Positions 51,770-59,471 of a stretch of 64,000 nt of DNA are shown piece after piece; the stretch's first letter is position 1, and every line of letters begins with the position of its first letter. The stretch comes from Chlamydiota bacterium (GTDB lineage: Bacteria; Chlamydiota; Chlamydiia; Chlamydiales; Rhabdochlamydiaceae), in the NCBI GenBank assembly GCA_013288005.1, contig JABDCS010000005.1, positions 1 to 64,000 on the forward strand, read 5' to 3'. Under the pieces are notes generated by a model. It made no database searches and was not told the origin of the DNA. It worked only from the letters and a program-made list of their open reading frames with translations. A program made the translations under genes and the position numbers.

Positions 51770-52564
51770 ATGCATTCGCTTTGGAAGGGCGCCTTAAGTT
51801 TTGGTCTCATTCATATTCCTGTACGACTCTACTCTGCAAGCCAAGAACGTGAGCTTAAATTTAAGATGTTACACAAAAAAGATCTTTCAGAGATACGTTA
51901 TGCACGTATTTGCAAAAAAGAAGAAAAGGAAGTTCCTTGGGACGATATTGTAAAAGGCTTTGAGATTGAGGAGGGCCATTATGTCATCCTCTCAGATGAA
52001 GACTTTGAGAAAGTCAATCTTAAGAAAACGCGAACAGTTGAGATTGTTAGTTTTGCGAACGAAGAAGATATCGATCCGATCTACTACCACAATCCCTACT
52101 TTTTAGAGCCAGAGAAAGGGGCAGCAAAAGCCTATCATCTTTTAAAAGAAGCCCTTCTCCGGTCAAAAAAAGTCGCTATCGGTCAGTTTGTTTTCCATCA
52201 TCACGAACATTTGGGTGTAATAAGACCCTATGGCAATCTCTTAATGCTGCATCAACTACGCTATGCCAGTGAGCTTGTTAACCCCAAGGGACTTATGGTC
52301 CCCAAACAAGAAGCCTCCTCTAAGAAAGAACTCGAAGTTGCGATTCAACTCATTGAGCAATTGACTCAACCATTTAAACCTCAAAATTATTCGGACACCT
52401 ATATCGATGAAGTAAAAGAAATGATCCATAAGAAATCGAAAGGCCACAAACTTAAAATCAAAAAAGGAGAAGAACCCAAAGCCTCGAAAGTCAGTGATAT
52501 TATGTCTCTTTTGAAAGCCAGTCTAAAAGACAATAAAAAGAAGAAAAAGAGCGTGGCAGCATGA
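51770..52564 (+). CDS. ku: DNA end-binding protein Ku
   Basis: 264 residues from MHSLWKGALSFGLIHIPVRL, the standard bacterial Ku start, with AAGGAAATCT before it. The following SEIRYARICKKEEKEVPWDDIVKGFE and the HEHLGVIRPYGNLLMLHQLRY block are Ku core features. The C-terminal tail is Lys-rich. Ku homodimers bind broken DNA ends and recruit LigD. The stop overlaps the start of the ligase (ATGA), forming a two-gene non-homologous end-joining operon. Confidence 0.95.
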   Translation: MHSLWKGALSFGLIHIPVRLYSASQERELKFKMLHKKDLSEIRYARICKKEEKEVPWDDIVKGFEIEEGHYVILSDEDFEKVNLKKTRTVEIVSFANEEDIDPIYYHNPYFLEPEKGAAKAYHLLKEALLRSKKVAIGQFVFHHHEHLGVIRPYGNLLMLHQLRYASELVNPKGLMVPKQEASSKKELEVAIQLIEQLTQPFKPQNYSDTYIDEVKEMIHKKSKGHKLKIKKGEEPKASKVSDIMSLLKASLKDNKKKKKSVAA

Positions 52565-53469
52565 AACGCTGTATGCTAGCCATGCTTGTTAAAGAATCCT
52601 TCGATGATAAGGATTGGATTTTCGAAATCAAATGGGACGGTTACCGCGCTTTAGCGCATAGAGACTCTGATGTTGCGCTTCTCTCGAGAAATGGGAACTC
52701 CTTTAATGCGCTTTTTCCTACGATCACGCAAGACCTTAAAAAGCTTCGAGGACCTTTTGTTTTTGATGGAGAAGTTGTAATTTTAGACAAAAAAGGAAAA
52801 GCCAATTTTCAACTTCTGCAAAATTACCAAAAAAGCCAAGAAGGAATTCCCTACTACTACATCTTCGATCTCCTCTCCTATAAGGGAAAAGATCTTACTT
52901 CTCTTCCACTTATGGAACGAAAGTCAATTCTGCAAAAAATCTTACGCAAAGCCCCACCTTCTTTACGCTTCAGTGAGCATATTGCAAACAAAGGTAAATT
53001 GTTTTTCCGTAAAGCTATACGCTTACAGCTTGAGGGCATCATAGCGAAAAAAGCTGACTCGACCTACCAATTTAAACGCAGTCGGGATTGGCTAAAGATT
53101 AAAAATGGTCAGCGGCAAGAAGTTGTCATTGGAGGATTTACAGCACCTAGGGGCAACCGCAGACGTTTTGGAGCACTTTTGGTAGGTATTTATCGGAATA
53201 AGAAATTGATTTATGTAGGACATGTGGGAGGCGGTTTTAATCAACAACTACTCAATACGATTTATCAAAAACTGCTTAGAATCACGCGCAAAAAATGCCC
53301 TTTTGAAGAGACTCCCAGCGCCAACTCTCCTGTTACCTGGGTAAGTCCTCAACTCGTTTGCGAGGTTTCCTTTGCCGAATGGACTCAAGATGGTCATATG
53401 CGGCAACCGATCTTTAAAGGTTTGCGAATAGACAAGCCTCCGAAAGAGGTAATAAAAGAAAGTATATAA
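52561..53469 (+). CDS. ligD: ATP-dependent DNA ligase, LigD-type ligase domain only
   Basis: 302 residues. Adenylation motif I is FEIKWDGYR (K24), motif III GPFVFDGEVVIL, motif IV LEGIIAKKADSTYQ and motif V DWLKIKN. An OB-fold follows with RRFGALLVGIYRNKKLIYVG and ends in CEVSFAEWTQDGHMRQP and FKGLRIDKPP, features of the LigD ligase domain. The polymerase and phosphoesterase domains of full LigD are absent and not encoded beside it. It works with Ku to seal double-strand breaks. Confidence 0.94.
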   Translation: MKRCMLAMLVKESFDDKDWIFEIKWDGYRALAHRDSDVALLSRNGNSFNALFPTITQDLKKLRGPFVFDGEVVILDKKGKANFQLLQNYQKSQEGIPYYYIFDLLSYKGKDLTSLPLMERKSILQKILRKAPPSLRFSEHIANKGKLFFRKAIRLQLEGIIAKKADSTYQFKRSRDWLKIKNGQRQEVVIGGFTAPRGNRRRFGALLVGIYRNKKLIYVGHVGGGFNQQLLNTIYQKLLRITRKKCPFEETPSANSPVTWVSPQLVCEVSFAEWTQDGHMRQPIFKGLRIDKPPKEVIKESI

Positions 53470-53477
53470 TATCCAAC

Positions 53478-53516
53478 TTAAGGGGCGCCCTAATTTTTTA
53501 GAGTGACACCCCTTAA
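53478..53516. terminator. Hairpin between convergent ligD and 53532 gene
   Basis: An 8-bp stem (ttaagggg at 53478-53485 with ccccttaa at 53509-53516) lies just after the ligD stop in a convergent gap of 62 bases. T residues are present in its loop but there is no strong trailing T-run. Confidence 0.5.
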
Positions 53517-53531
53517 AAGAGCTCCCAACAC

Positions 53532-53744
53532 CTATTTTGAGCAACGTCTACAGGCAGCTAGAGCTAATCCACCTATGATCAAGGCAACACCACCTATAAT
53601 GTATCCCATAATCGTCTTGGTGTAATGCCCAGTCGCTTCTTTAGCGATTTTTTGGCCCGTATCATCCATACCACTAATTCCTAGGATGAGAAGAATAATT
53701 CCTACAACAAAAATAATAATTCCTAACACTCTCGAAAGTTGCAT
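53532..53744 (-). CDS. DUF3185-like small membrane protein
   Basis: 70 residues from MQLSRVLGIIIFVVG, chosen for AAGGAGG just upstream. Two membrane helices flank a polar loop DDTGQKIAKEATGHYTKT and the C-terminus has CRRCSK. This matches DUF3185 proteins in size and pattern; function unknown. A longer frame starting at 53870 has no ribosome site and its N-terminus is not protein-like. Confidence 0.8.
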   Translation of the reverse strand: MQLSRVLGIIIFVVGIILLILGISGMDDTGQKIAKEATGHYTKTIMGYIIGGVALIIGGLALAACRRCSK

Positions 53745-53989
53745 ATGCCTCCTTAGAACTTTCCTAAAAATAGAAGTTGTCGTTCTTGAGAATAGGTCCC
53801 TAGGGAATATATAACAACGACTGTGATGAGCTTTTTTTTTAATTGTAGGGACACCGACATAAGGTTTCAACGGGTTATGGCAAGAGCACGGCTTACGGAA
53901 GATGCCAAAAAAGACCTTAGACAGTATATTTCTCTTCGAGACTTTTATAGCTATTTTCTGTTCGGTCTTTACAAGGAGAATTTTTACTA

Positions 53990-54625
53990 ATGCGAGAATT
54001 GAATATCCTATTTGACAAGAACGCTGAATGGGTAGCGAATCGTGTAGCCAAAGATCCTGAATACTTCATCAGGACCTCACGCGACCAAATTCCCCTCTAC
54101 CTTTGGATCGGCTGCTCGGATAGCCGTGTTCCGGCTAATGAAATTATTGGCCTAGAGCCAGGTGAACTCTTTGTTCATCGAAATGTGGCTAATCTTTTTC
54201 CCCATACAGATTTTAATTGTCTCTCGGTTCTTGAATTCGCTGTTGCACTTTTGAAAATCAAACACGTTATCGTCTGTGGTCATTATGGGTGTGGAGGCGT
54301 AAAAGCTGCCATGGAAGATCATCAGCTGGGGCTTGTCGATAATTGGCTAAGAAATATTCGAGATGTTTATACCCACTCTAAAGAAGAGCTGGAGGCGATC
54401 ACTAATCAAAATGCCCGGTTTGATCGTTTAGTCGAATTGAATGTCTATCAACAAGTCATGAATATATGCCATACGACAATCGTACAAAGCGCTTGGTCTA
54501 TAAGACAACCTCTAAGTATTCATGGCTGGGTGTACAATCTTGAAACGGGCAAATTAAAAGATCTAAATTGTTGTTTTTCAGGCGTTGAGCAAATCGAAAA
54601 CATTTATCGGATCAAAGTCCCCTAA
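53990..54625 (+). CDS. can: Beta-class carbonic anhydrase
   Basis: 211 residues. Zinc ligands and active site are intact: CSDSRVPANEI (Cys, Asp-Arg pair) and CGHYGCGGV (His and Cys), with HRNVANLFPHTD between. Converts CO2 to bicarbonate, possibly supplying carboxylases or pH control. Stands alone with AAGGAG before the start. Convergent with the desaturase gene. Confidence 0.96.
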   Translation: MRELNILFDKNAEWVANRVAKDPEYFIRTSRDQIPLYLWIGCSDSRVPANEIIGLEPGELFVHRNVANLFPHTDFNCLSVLEFAVALLKIKHVIVCGHYGCGGVKAAMEDHQLGLVDNWLRNIRDVYTHSKEELEAITNQNARFDRLVELNVYQQVMNICHTTIVQSAWSIRQPLSIHGWVYNLETGKLKDLNCCFSGVEQIENIYRIKVP

Positions 54626-54665
54626 TGCGTTTTATGGATTTTGGGCGCTTGTAGCATCTGAATAC

Positions 54666-54709
54666 AAAAAACTCTACCAAGCCTAAATCTTAGGCGTAAT
54701 AGAGTTTTC
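54666..54709. terminator. Bidirectional hairpin terminator
   Basis: Two nested stems (aactcta with tagagtt, and gcctaa with ttaggc inside) flanked by A and T runs separate the convergent carbonic anhydrase and desaturase genes. Confidence 0.75.
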
Positions 54710-54722
54710 CGAACTTGAGGGT

Positions 54723-55862
54723 TTAAGCTTTAAGAGAAGGCAAGGTAGTCACATCTCGTGAGAGTGCCATCCAGCGTCGATATTCGCCCTTAAGAGATTT
54801 ATTGAGATCTTTGATTTGATTTTGTAAGACACTCAGTAAGTCTTTTTTGCCTTCTTTTTTCAGTGTTGAGTAATGTTCTCTAAGCTCTTTCACCTGCTTC
54901 AGATTGATGAGTAAGCTGTCAAAAAGCTGAGTGATGCGTTTTTCCCATTCTTCTTTTTGCGTCGGAACGGATGAACTGACAGTTTCTAAAAGAAGTTTTT
55001 TACGATCGAGTAGTAACTTCTGTTCGAGCAAGTAAGAATTAACGCGTTTGAGATTTGTAGCTAACGAGAGTTTATGCAACGTCCAGATTAACCATTTGGT
55101 AGGGTCAAAATGGTACCAGCGTACTCCGTTACGGTAATCATAAGCAAATTTGTGGTGGTAATTATGATAACCTTCTCCCCATGTAAATAAGGAGAGTATG
55201 TAATTATCCACCGCCGAGATTTCTTGGCAAAATGTGCGTGCACCCCATGTGTGGGCCAACGAATTAATAAACCAGGTAAAGTGGTGCAGGAAGAATTGGC
55301 GGGTTAGCCAAACAAAAAGAAAAGCCCCTACATAATCGTTTAGCAACCATCCCACCACAAGAGAAGTCAATATGTTAGTTGCGAACATCAGGAGAGGATA
55401 GAAACGGTGCTGAAAGCGCAGCAAAGGATTTTTCATTAAATCTGCAACGACATGCGGTTCGATTTCTTTGGGCTTTTCAAAAAGCCACAAGAAATGCGCA
55501 TACCAAAAACCTTTTTTAATCGAATAGGGATCTCGGTCGGAATCAAGAAAAGCATGATGTATTCGATGATCGTAGGACCAGCGAATGGCACTTCCCTGTG
55601 TAGCCATGGTAGCAAAAAAGAGAAGAACGCCCTCAACAACAGGGTTAATCTTGTAGGTAGAATGGGAATACAAGCGGTGGTAACCTGCGGTTACACTCAT
55701 CCCGGTTATATAAAGTAAAATTGTTGAGAGGATAATAATGGTCCATGACGGCGTAAAATGCATGAGATAAAGAGGAACCGCCGTTAAAACTACCAGGTGG
55801 TAGGAAATGATGAAGGCGCCAACGCCTAAATTAAAATTTGAAAGTTTCAAATGAGACCTCAC
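54723..55862 (-). CDS. Fatty acid / acyl-CoA delta-9 desaturase-like membrane enzyme
   Basis: 379 residues. Four or so membrane helices and the three histidine boxes of di-iron desaturases: GYHRLYSH, DHRIHH and EGYHNYHH. N-terminal 260 residues are like stearoyl-CoA desaturases, while the C-terminal 110 residues (ELYHSTLK-like, charged, Leu-heptad) are an extra predicted coiled coil not found in typical bacterial family members. Introduces a double bond in acyl chains, altering membrane fluidity. Start is the first Met with a plausible hydrophobic helix after it. Confidence 0.9.
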   Translation of the reverse strand: MRSHLKLSNFNLGVGAFIISYHLVVLTAVPLYLMHFTPSWTIIILSTILLYITGMSVTAGYHRLYSHSTYKINPVVEGVLLFFATMATQGSAIRWSYDHRIHHAFLDSDRDPYSIKKGFWYAHFLWLFEKPKEIEPHVVADLMKNPLLRFQHRFYPLLMFATNILTSLVVGWLLNDYVGAFLFVWLTRQFFLHHFTWFINSLAHTWGARTFCQEISAVDNYILSLFTWGEGYHNYHHKFAYDYRNGVRWYHFDPTKWLIWTLHKLSLATNLKRVNSYLLEQKLLLDRKKLLLETVSSSVPTQKEEWEKRITQLFDSLLINLKQVKELREHYSTLKKEGKKDLLSVLQNQIKDLNKSLKGEYRRWMALSRDVTTLPSLKA

Positions 55863-55983
55863 AGATATTTTTATATTATAGCTTCTCTTCTTAAAAAGCT
55901 ACTCTTCTATGCCTGCGCATTAATTTAAATGCTATGTATCTTCTCTTTTGGTAGAGTATCCACCTATTAAGGATAAGGAGATC

Positions 55984-57204
55984 ATGAGCTTCAAAGAAAT
56001 TATCGATAATACCAAAATTCTACATAATTTAGAAAAGCTAGGTTATGAGACGCCTACACCTATACAGGTTCAGGCCATCCCCCAAATTTTAAAAGGCGGG
56101 GATTTACGCGCATCGGCACAAACAGGAACGGGTAAAACAGCTGCCTTTCTTCTACCAGCGTTACTCCATCTAGCCAATACTAAAGGAAGACGCGGACCAC
56201 GGGTAATTATTCTTGTACCCACACGCGAACTTGCTATTCAATTAGCAGCAGAAACGGCTAAACTAGGCAGATCTCTTGATTTAGTGGCCATTACTCTCTA
56301 CGGTGGCGTGCCTTATTCTCTTCAACACAGACAGCTTTCGAAGCCCTATGACATCTTAATTGCGACACCTGGCCGACTCATAGATCACATCGAACAAAAA
56401 CGTGTTCATTTGAATAACATCGAAATGTTTATTCTCGATGAGGCTGATAGGATGTTAGATATGGGATTCATCGGACCCGTAGAAACAATCGCTTCCAAAA
56501 TGCCTGAATCTCGACAAACTCTGATGTTTTCGGCCACATTCGGTAAAAATGTACGTAAACTTTCTAATACTCTTCTCCGAGATCCTTTTGAAATTGTCAG
56601 CGAACAGGGAGAGACTCGATCAGAATTAATCGAACAGAACTTCTACCGTACTGACAGCTTAGAAGACAAACATCGTTGTCTTGAACAGCTTTTAGAAGAA
56701 AATTCTATCGACCAAGCTATCATCTTTTCTGCCACTAAGTTCCAAACTCAAAAAATTGCAGATAAACTAAGAGATCGTGGACTCTTGGCAGGCGCTTTGC
56801 ATGGCGATATGAATCAGCGACAAAGGACAAGAACAATTGATCAATTTCGTGCCAATAAGATACGCATTCTCGTAGCCACGGATGTTGCAGCACGAGGTAT
56901 TGATGTTCTTTCCATTAGTCACGTAATCAACTTCGATTTACCCAATAATTTAGATGACTATATTCATCGCATCGGGCGAACAGGCCGTGCGGGAAATAAG
57001 GGGATAGCTTTCTCTTTCTTTTCTAAAAAAGACTATCAAATGCGAAAAGAGATCGAAAGGTTTTCGGGTCTTAAAGTAGCCTCAGATGGAGAGTCTGAAC
57101 AAGAACAGGCGTCACCATCTCTCAGGCATAGACCAAAAAGACCGCCTAATCGGTTTAGAAAGCCCGCTTTTCGCCGTGCTAAGCGCCCTCCATTCACACG
57201 CTAA
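55984..57204 (+). CDS. DEAD-box ATP-dependent RNA helicase (RhlE-like)
   Basis: 406 residues from MSFKEIIDNTKILHNL, preceded by AAGGAG; the longer frame from 55948 has no ribosome site. Motifs in order: Q motif (TPTPIQVQAIPQI), I AQTGTGKT, Ia PTRELA, II DEAD, III SAT, IV-VI with ARGIDV and HRIGRTGR. A basic C-terminal tail (RHRPKRPPNRFRKP) is typical of RhlE-type helicases. Unwinds RNA in ribosome assembly or decay. Confidence 0.95.
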   Translation: MSFKEIIDNTKILHNLEKLGYETPTPIQVQAIPQILKGGDLRASAQTGTGKTAAFLLPALLHLANTKGRRGPRVIILVPTRELAIQLAAETAKLGRSLDLVAITLYGGVPYSLQHRQLSKPYDILIATPGRLIDHIEQKRVHLNNIEMFILDEADRMLDMGFIGPVETIASKMPESRQTLMFSATFGKNVRKLSNTLLRDPFEIVSEQGETRSELIEQNFYRTDSLEDKHRCLEQLLEENSIDQAIIFSATKFQTQKIADKLRDRGLLAGALHGDMNQRQRTRTIDQFRANKIRILVATDVAARGIDVLSISHVINFDLPNNLDDYIHRIGRTGRAGNKGIAFSFFSKKDYQMRKEIERFSGLKVASDGESEQEQASPSLRHRPKRPPNRFRKPAFRRAKRPPFTR

Positions 57205-57266
57205 CTATAAATTGTGATCGCTTATTACGGATTTTTGCGAGATTAGATCGCAATCAGAGACGGATA

Positions 57267-57299
57267 GAAAAAAGGGTGCAAGTATTTTGAGCACCCTTT
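57267..57299 (-). terminator. Terminator of the SWIB-domain gene
   Basis: A perfect 9-bp stem (57271-57279 with 57291-57299) is followed on the minus strand by six or seven T residues (57273-57267). It is 20 bases past the stop of the SWIB gene and may also stop transcripts of the convergent helicase. Confidence 0.85.
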
Positions 57300-57319
57300 C
57301 AAACACTTCGATTTACGTT

Positions 57320-57688
57320 CTACGACTGAATGTGTTTATTTAAAAAGCCTGCTAACTTGAGCATATCTACAGGTTTTTTTCCTATAACTGCTGCTAGTTT
57401 TGCATCTGGTACAATCATACGTCTATTGTTGGCATCTTGGCATTTTTTAGCTTTGATGTAGGCCCACAATTTTTTGACAATTTGCGGACGAGTCTGTTTT
57501 CCAGTACCAATTACTGCTTGAAGCTCCGGCGATACGTTGTAAGACGTTTGGCTTAGAACGGATTTTCTTTTTACGCCTGTCTTTTTCTTAGGTGCAGTTT
57601 TTTTCTTAACTGCCGCTGTTTTCTTAGTGGCTGCAGTTTTTTTAACCGCTGTTTTTTTTCTTGCGGTCGCTACTTTTTTCTTGGCCAT
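57320..57688 (-). CDS. Histone-like lysine-rich protein with SWIB domain
   Basis: 122 residues from MAKKKVATARKKTAVKK. The first 45 residues are almost only Lys, Ala and Thr in repeats of AAVKK/AATKK type, like chlamydial histone H1-like Hc2. The rest is a SWIB/MDM2 domain: ELQAVIGTGKQTRPQIVKK, LWAYIKAKKCQDANNRRMIV and LAAVIGKKPVDMLKLAGFLNKHI. SWIB domains are rare in bacteria except Chlamydiae. Probable nucleoid binder that helps condense or regulate chromatin in the developmental cycle. Confidence 0.92.
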   Translation of the reverse strand: MAKKKVATARKKTAVKKTAATKKTAAVKKKTAPKKKTGVKRKSVLSQTSYNVSPELQAVIGTGKQTRPQIVKKLWAYIKAKKCQDANNRRMIVPDAKLAAVIGKKPVDMLKLAGFLNKHIQS

Positions 57689-57868
57689 ACTATTCCCTTT
57701 GCTTGTTAAGATTCCTTGGGATGATCGTGATCTTGCGTTCACACCTCTTCAAATAAGTGAAGTATAAGTTTTTGTGGATTCATGCAAGGATATTTTTTAT
57801 TTTTATTAGCGATGTCGCATTTGTAAATAGTATTTTCTCTAGAGAATCTGAGAAGATTACTAAATCAA

Positions 57869-58801
57869 TTAAGGCCAACAATCTTCCCACGAGAAATCAA
57901 ATTCATCACAGAAGCCGGCCACCGTATCGCACAACCGTTCACGGTGTCTTGACCTTGTTCTTCTGTCAATTTCATTCATTTCTTCGCTGGTAAGCACAAA
58001 ATCAGCTACATCAATATTCTCTCGAATGTGTCTTTTATTTCTGCTGCATGGCAATGGGACGCAACCGTGTTGGATAATCCACCGAATGGCCACTTGCGCA
58101 GCAGTTTTCTTATATTTGGCTCCGATTCTTGTAAGCATCGGATCCCTAGATAAACGCCCTCGCCCTAAGGGAGCCCAAGCTTGTACGGTAATCGACCTTT
58201 CACGACAAAATTCCAAAAGTTCCCAATCACAGAAAAAGGGATGCATTTCGACTTGAACCCATGTGATGCGTACTCCGACTTCACAGGCCCTTCTCAAGTG
58301 ACTGGAAGTTACATTACATAAACCAATATGGCGAATTTTTCTCAGAAATCGCAACTCTTCCATCGCTAAGAGGGTTTCTTCAATGGGTATTTGACAGTTA
58401 GGCCAATGCAAGAAATAAGCATCCAAATAACTGGTTCCTAACCTTTCGAGTGTAAATTCTAAATCCTTGCGTAATTCACGAGCGCTTTGATGGTTGGGCC
58501 ATACTTTGGATTCGATATAGAAATAGCGACGACCACGCCGCTGAAGAACCTCTGCAATGGCTGTAAAATTGTCAAAAACCGTTGCAGTATCAATAATTCG
58601 ATAGCCCACTTTGACAGCATATTCTACAGCTTCCGTACAGGTGTGACCTTTTAAACAAAAAGTCCCAATTCCTATTAACGGCAAACTTTCTCTATTGATT
58701 CGACATATGTGCTCATCAACTTCGAAGGGATCCCGTATGGGACAATAGTCACCAACTCCTTCACCAATTAACAAGGGTAAGAGAGCAAAAAAAATCATCA
58801 T
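57869..58801 (-). CDS. Exported aldo/keto reductase-like protein lacking catalytic Tyr
   Basis: 310 residues from MMIFFALLPLLIGEGVGDY, with a GAGGAAAG ribosome site; a longer frame to 58882 lacks one. The start yields a signal-peptide-like N-terminus. The fold is clearly aldo/keto reductase (YRIIDTATVFDN, YFYIESKVWPN, LDAYFLHWPN, HIGLCNVTSSHL, VQVEMHPFFCDWELL, CRERSITVQAWAPLGRG). In the catalytic tetrad D71, K99 and H132 are present but the Tyr is Phe at position 76. Expected reduced or altered activity. Cys-rich C-terminus, consistent with an exported protein. Confidence 0.85.
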   Translation of the reverse strand: MMIFFALLPLLIGEGVGDYCPIRDPFEVDEHICRINRESLPLIGIGTFCLKGHTCTEAVEYAVKVGYRIIDTATVFDNFTAIAEVLQRRGRRYFYIESKVWPNHQSARELRKDLEFTLERLGTSYLDAYFLHWPNCQIPIEETLLAMEELRFLRKIRHIGLCNVTSSHLRRACEVGVRITWVQVEMHPFFCDWELLEFCRERSITVQAWAPLGRGRLSRDPMLTRIGAKYKKTAAQVAIRWIIQHGCVPLPCSRNKRHIRENIDVADFVLTSEEMNEIDRRTRSRHRERLCDTVAGFCDEFDFSWEDCWP

Positions 58802-59052
58802 TTTCTTTCCTCGAGCTAGGTTCCTGTCGATTCTCAGAAGCTTTTTGATACAGAATGGATGAGTAATATACGAAGTTGACATTACTCATCTATTCTGAAA
58901 TTAACATTATTTTAAAATTCTGAAAATCGATGAAACCTTATTCAGGGAAACTCTAAAAAGCAAATAAACCAGCGATTAGTAATCGTGTGTCTTTACATTT
59001 TTTTTTGGTTATGCGAATAAACAGAAAAGGATATTAAAAAAGGAATTTATCT

Positions 59053-59400
59053 ATGATCAGACGAATTTTGGGGATCGTGTTTGCAGTGGGCGGTATTATC
59101 ATGCTTCTCTTTTCGAATTACATTTATGAGCAAATCGGTGAAGGGAATAGAAAAATAAGTAGAGCGCAAAAACAAGTCGATACGGGAAATGCTTTCCTTT
59201 CCTTGACTCCAGAATCCAAAAAAATTGGAGAACATCTCACAGGCCCTATTCAACAAAAAATCGATGATGGTAGAGCGACCGTAGAAGAATATGAGGTTCT
59301 TGCAGAACGGCTTCACATCGGTGGAATTGTTCTCATAATTGTTGGAGCGGGACTCTTCATCATAAGTTTCATTAACCGTAGAAAACGGTCAAAAAGATAA
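59053..59400 (+). CDS. Small two-helix membrane protein (DUF3185-like)
   Basis: 115 residues. Hydrophobic helices at the ends (MIRRILGIVFAVGGIIMLLF and LHIGGIVLIIVGAGLFII) flank a 60-residue polar region longer than in the 53532 protein. The terminal helices share the LGIxxxVxGIxxL pattern with it. Function unknown. AAAAAGGAATTT precedes the ATG. Confidence 0.7.
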   Translation: MIRRILGIVFAVGGIIMLLFSNYIYEQIGEGNRKISRAQKQVDTGNAFLSLTPESKKIGEHLTGPIQQKIDDGRATVEEYEVLAERLHIGGIVLIIVGAGLFIISFINRRKRSKR

Positions 59401-59411
59401 ATAGAACAGAT

Positions 59412-59456
59412 GTGTTTGCAAAAACAAGCTTATGAAGCATGGAATTTTGCAAACAC
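59412..59456. repeat. Perfect 12-bp inverted repeat between convergent genes
   Basis: Arms 59412-59423 and 59445-59456 (gtgtttgcaaaa with its complement) and a 21-base loop lie 11 bases after the 59053 gene. There is no T-run, so it is a likely transcript-end hairpin rather than a classical terminator. Confidence 0.6.
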
Positions 59457-59471
59457 GATTTCTAAGAGTAG

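Noticed and set aside
57757-57993. 78-codon plus-strand frame
   Set aside because: Much of it overlaps the aldo/keto reductase gene in antisense and there is no recognisable product or ribosome site.
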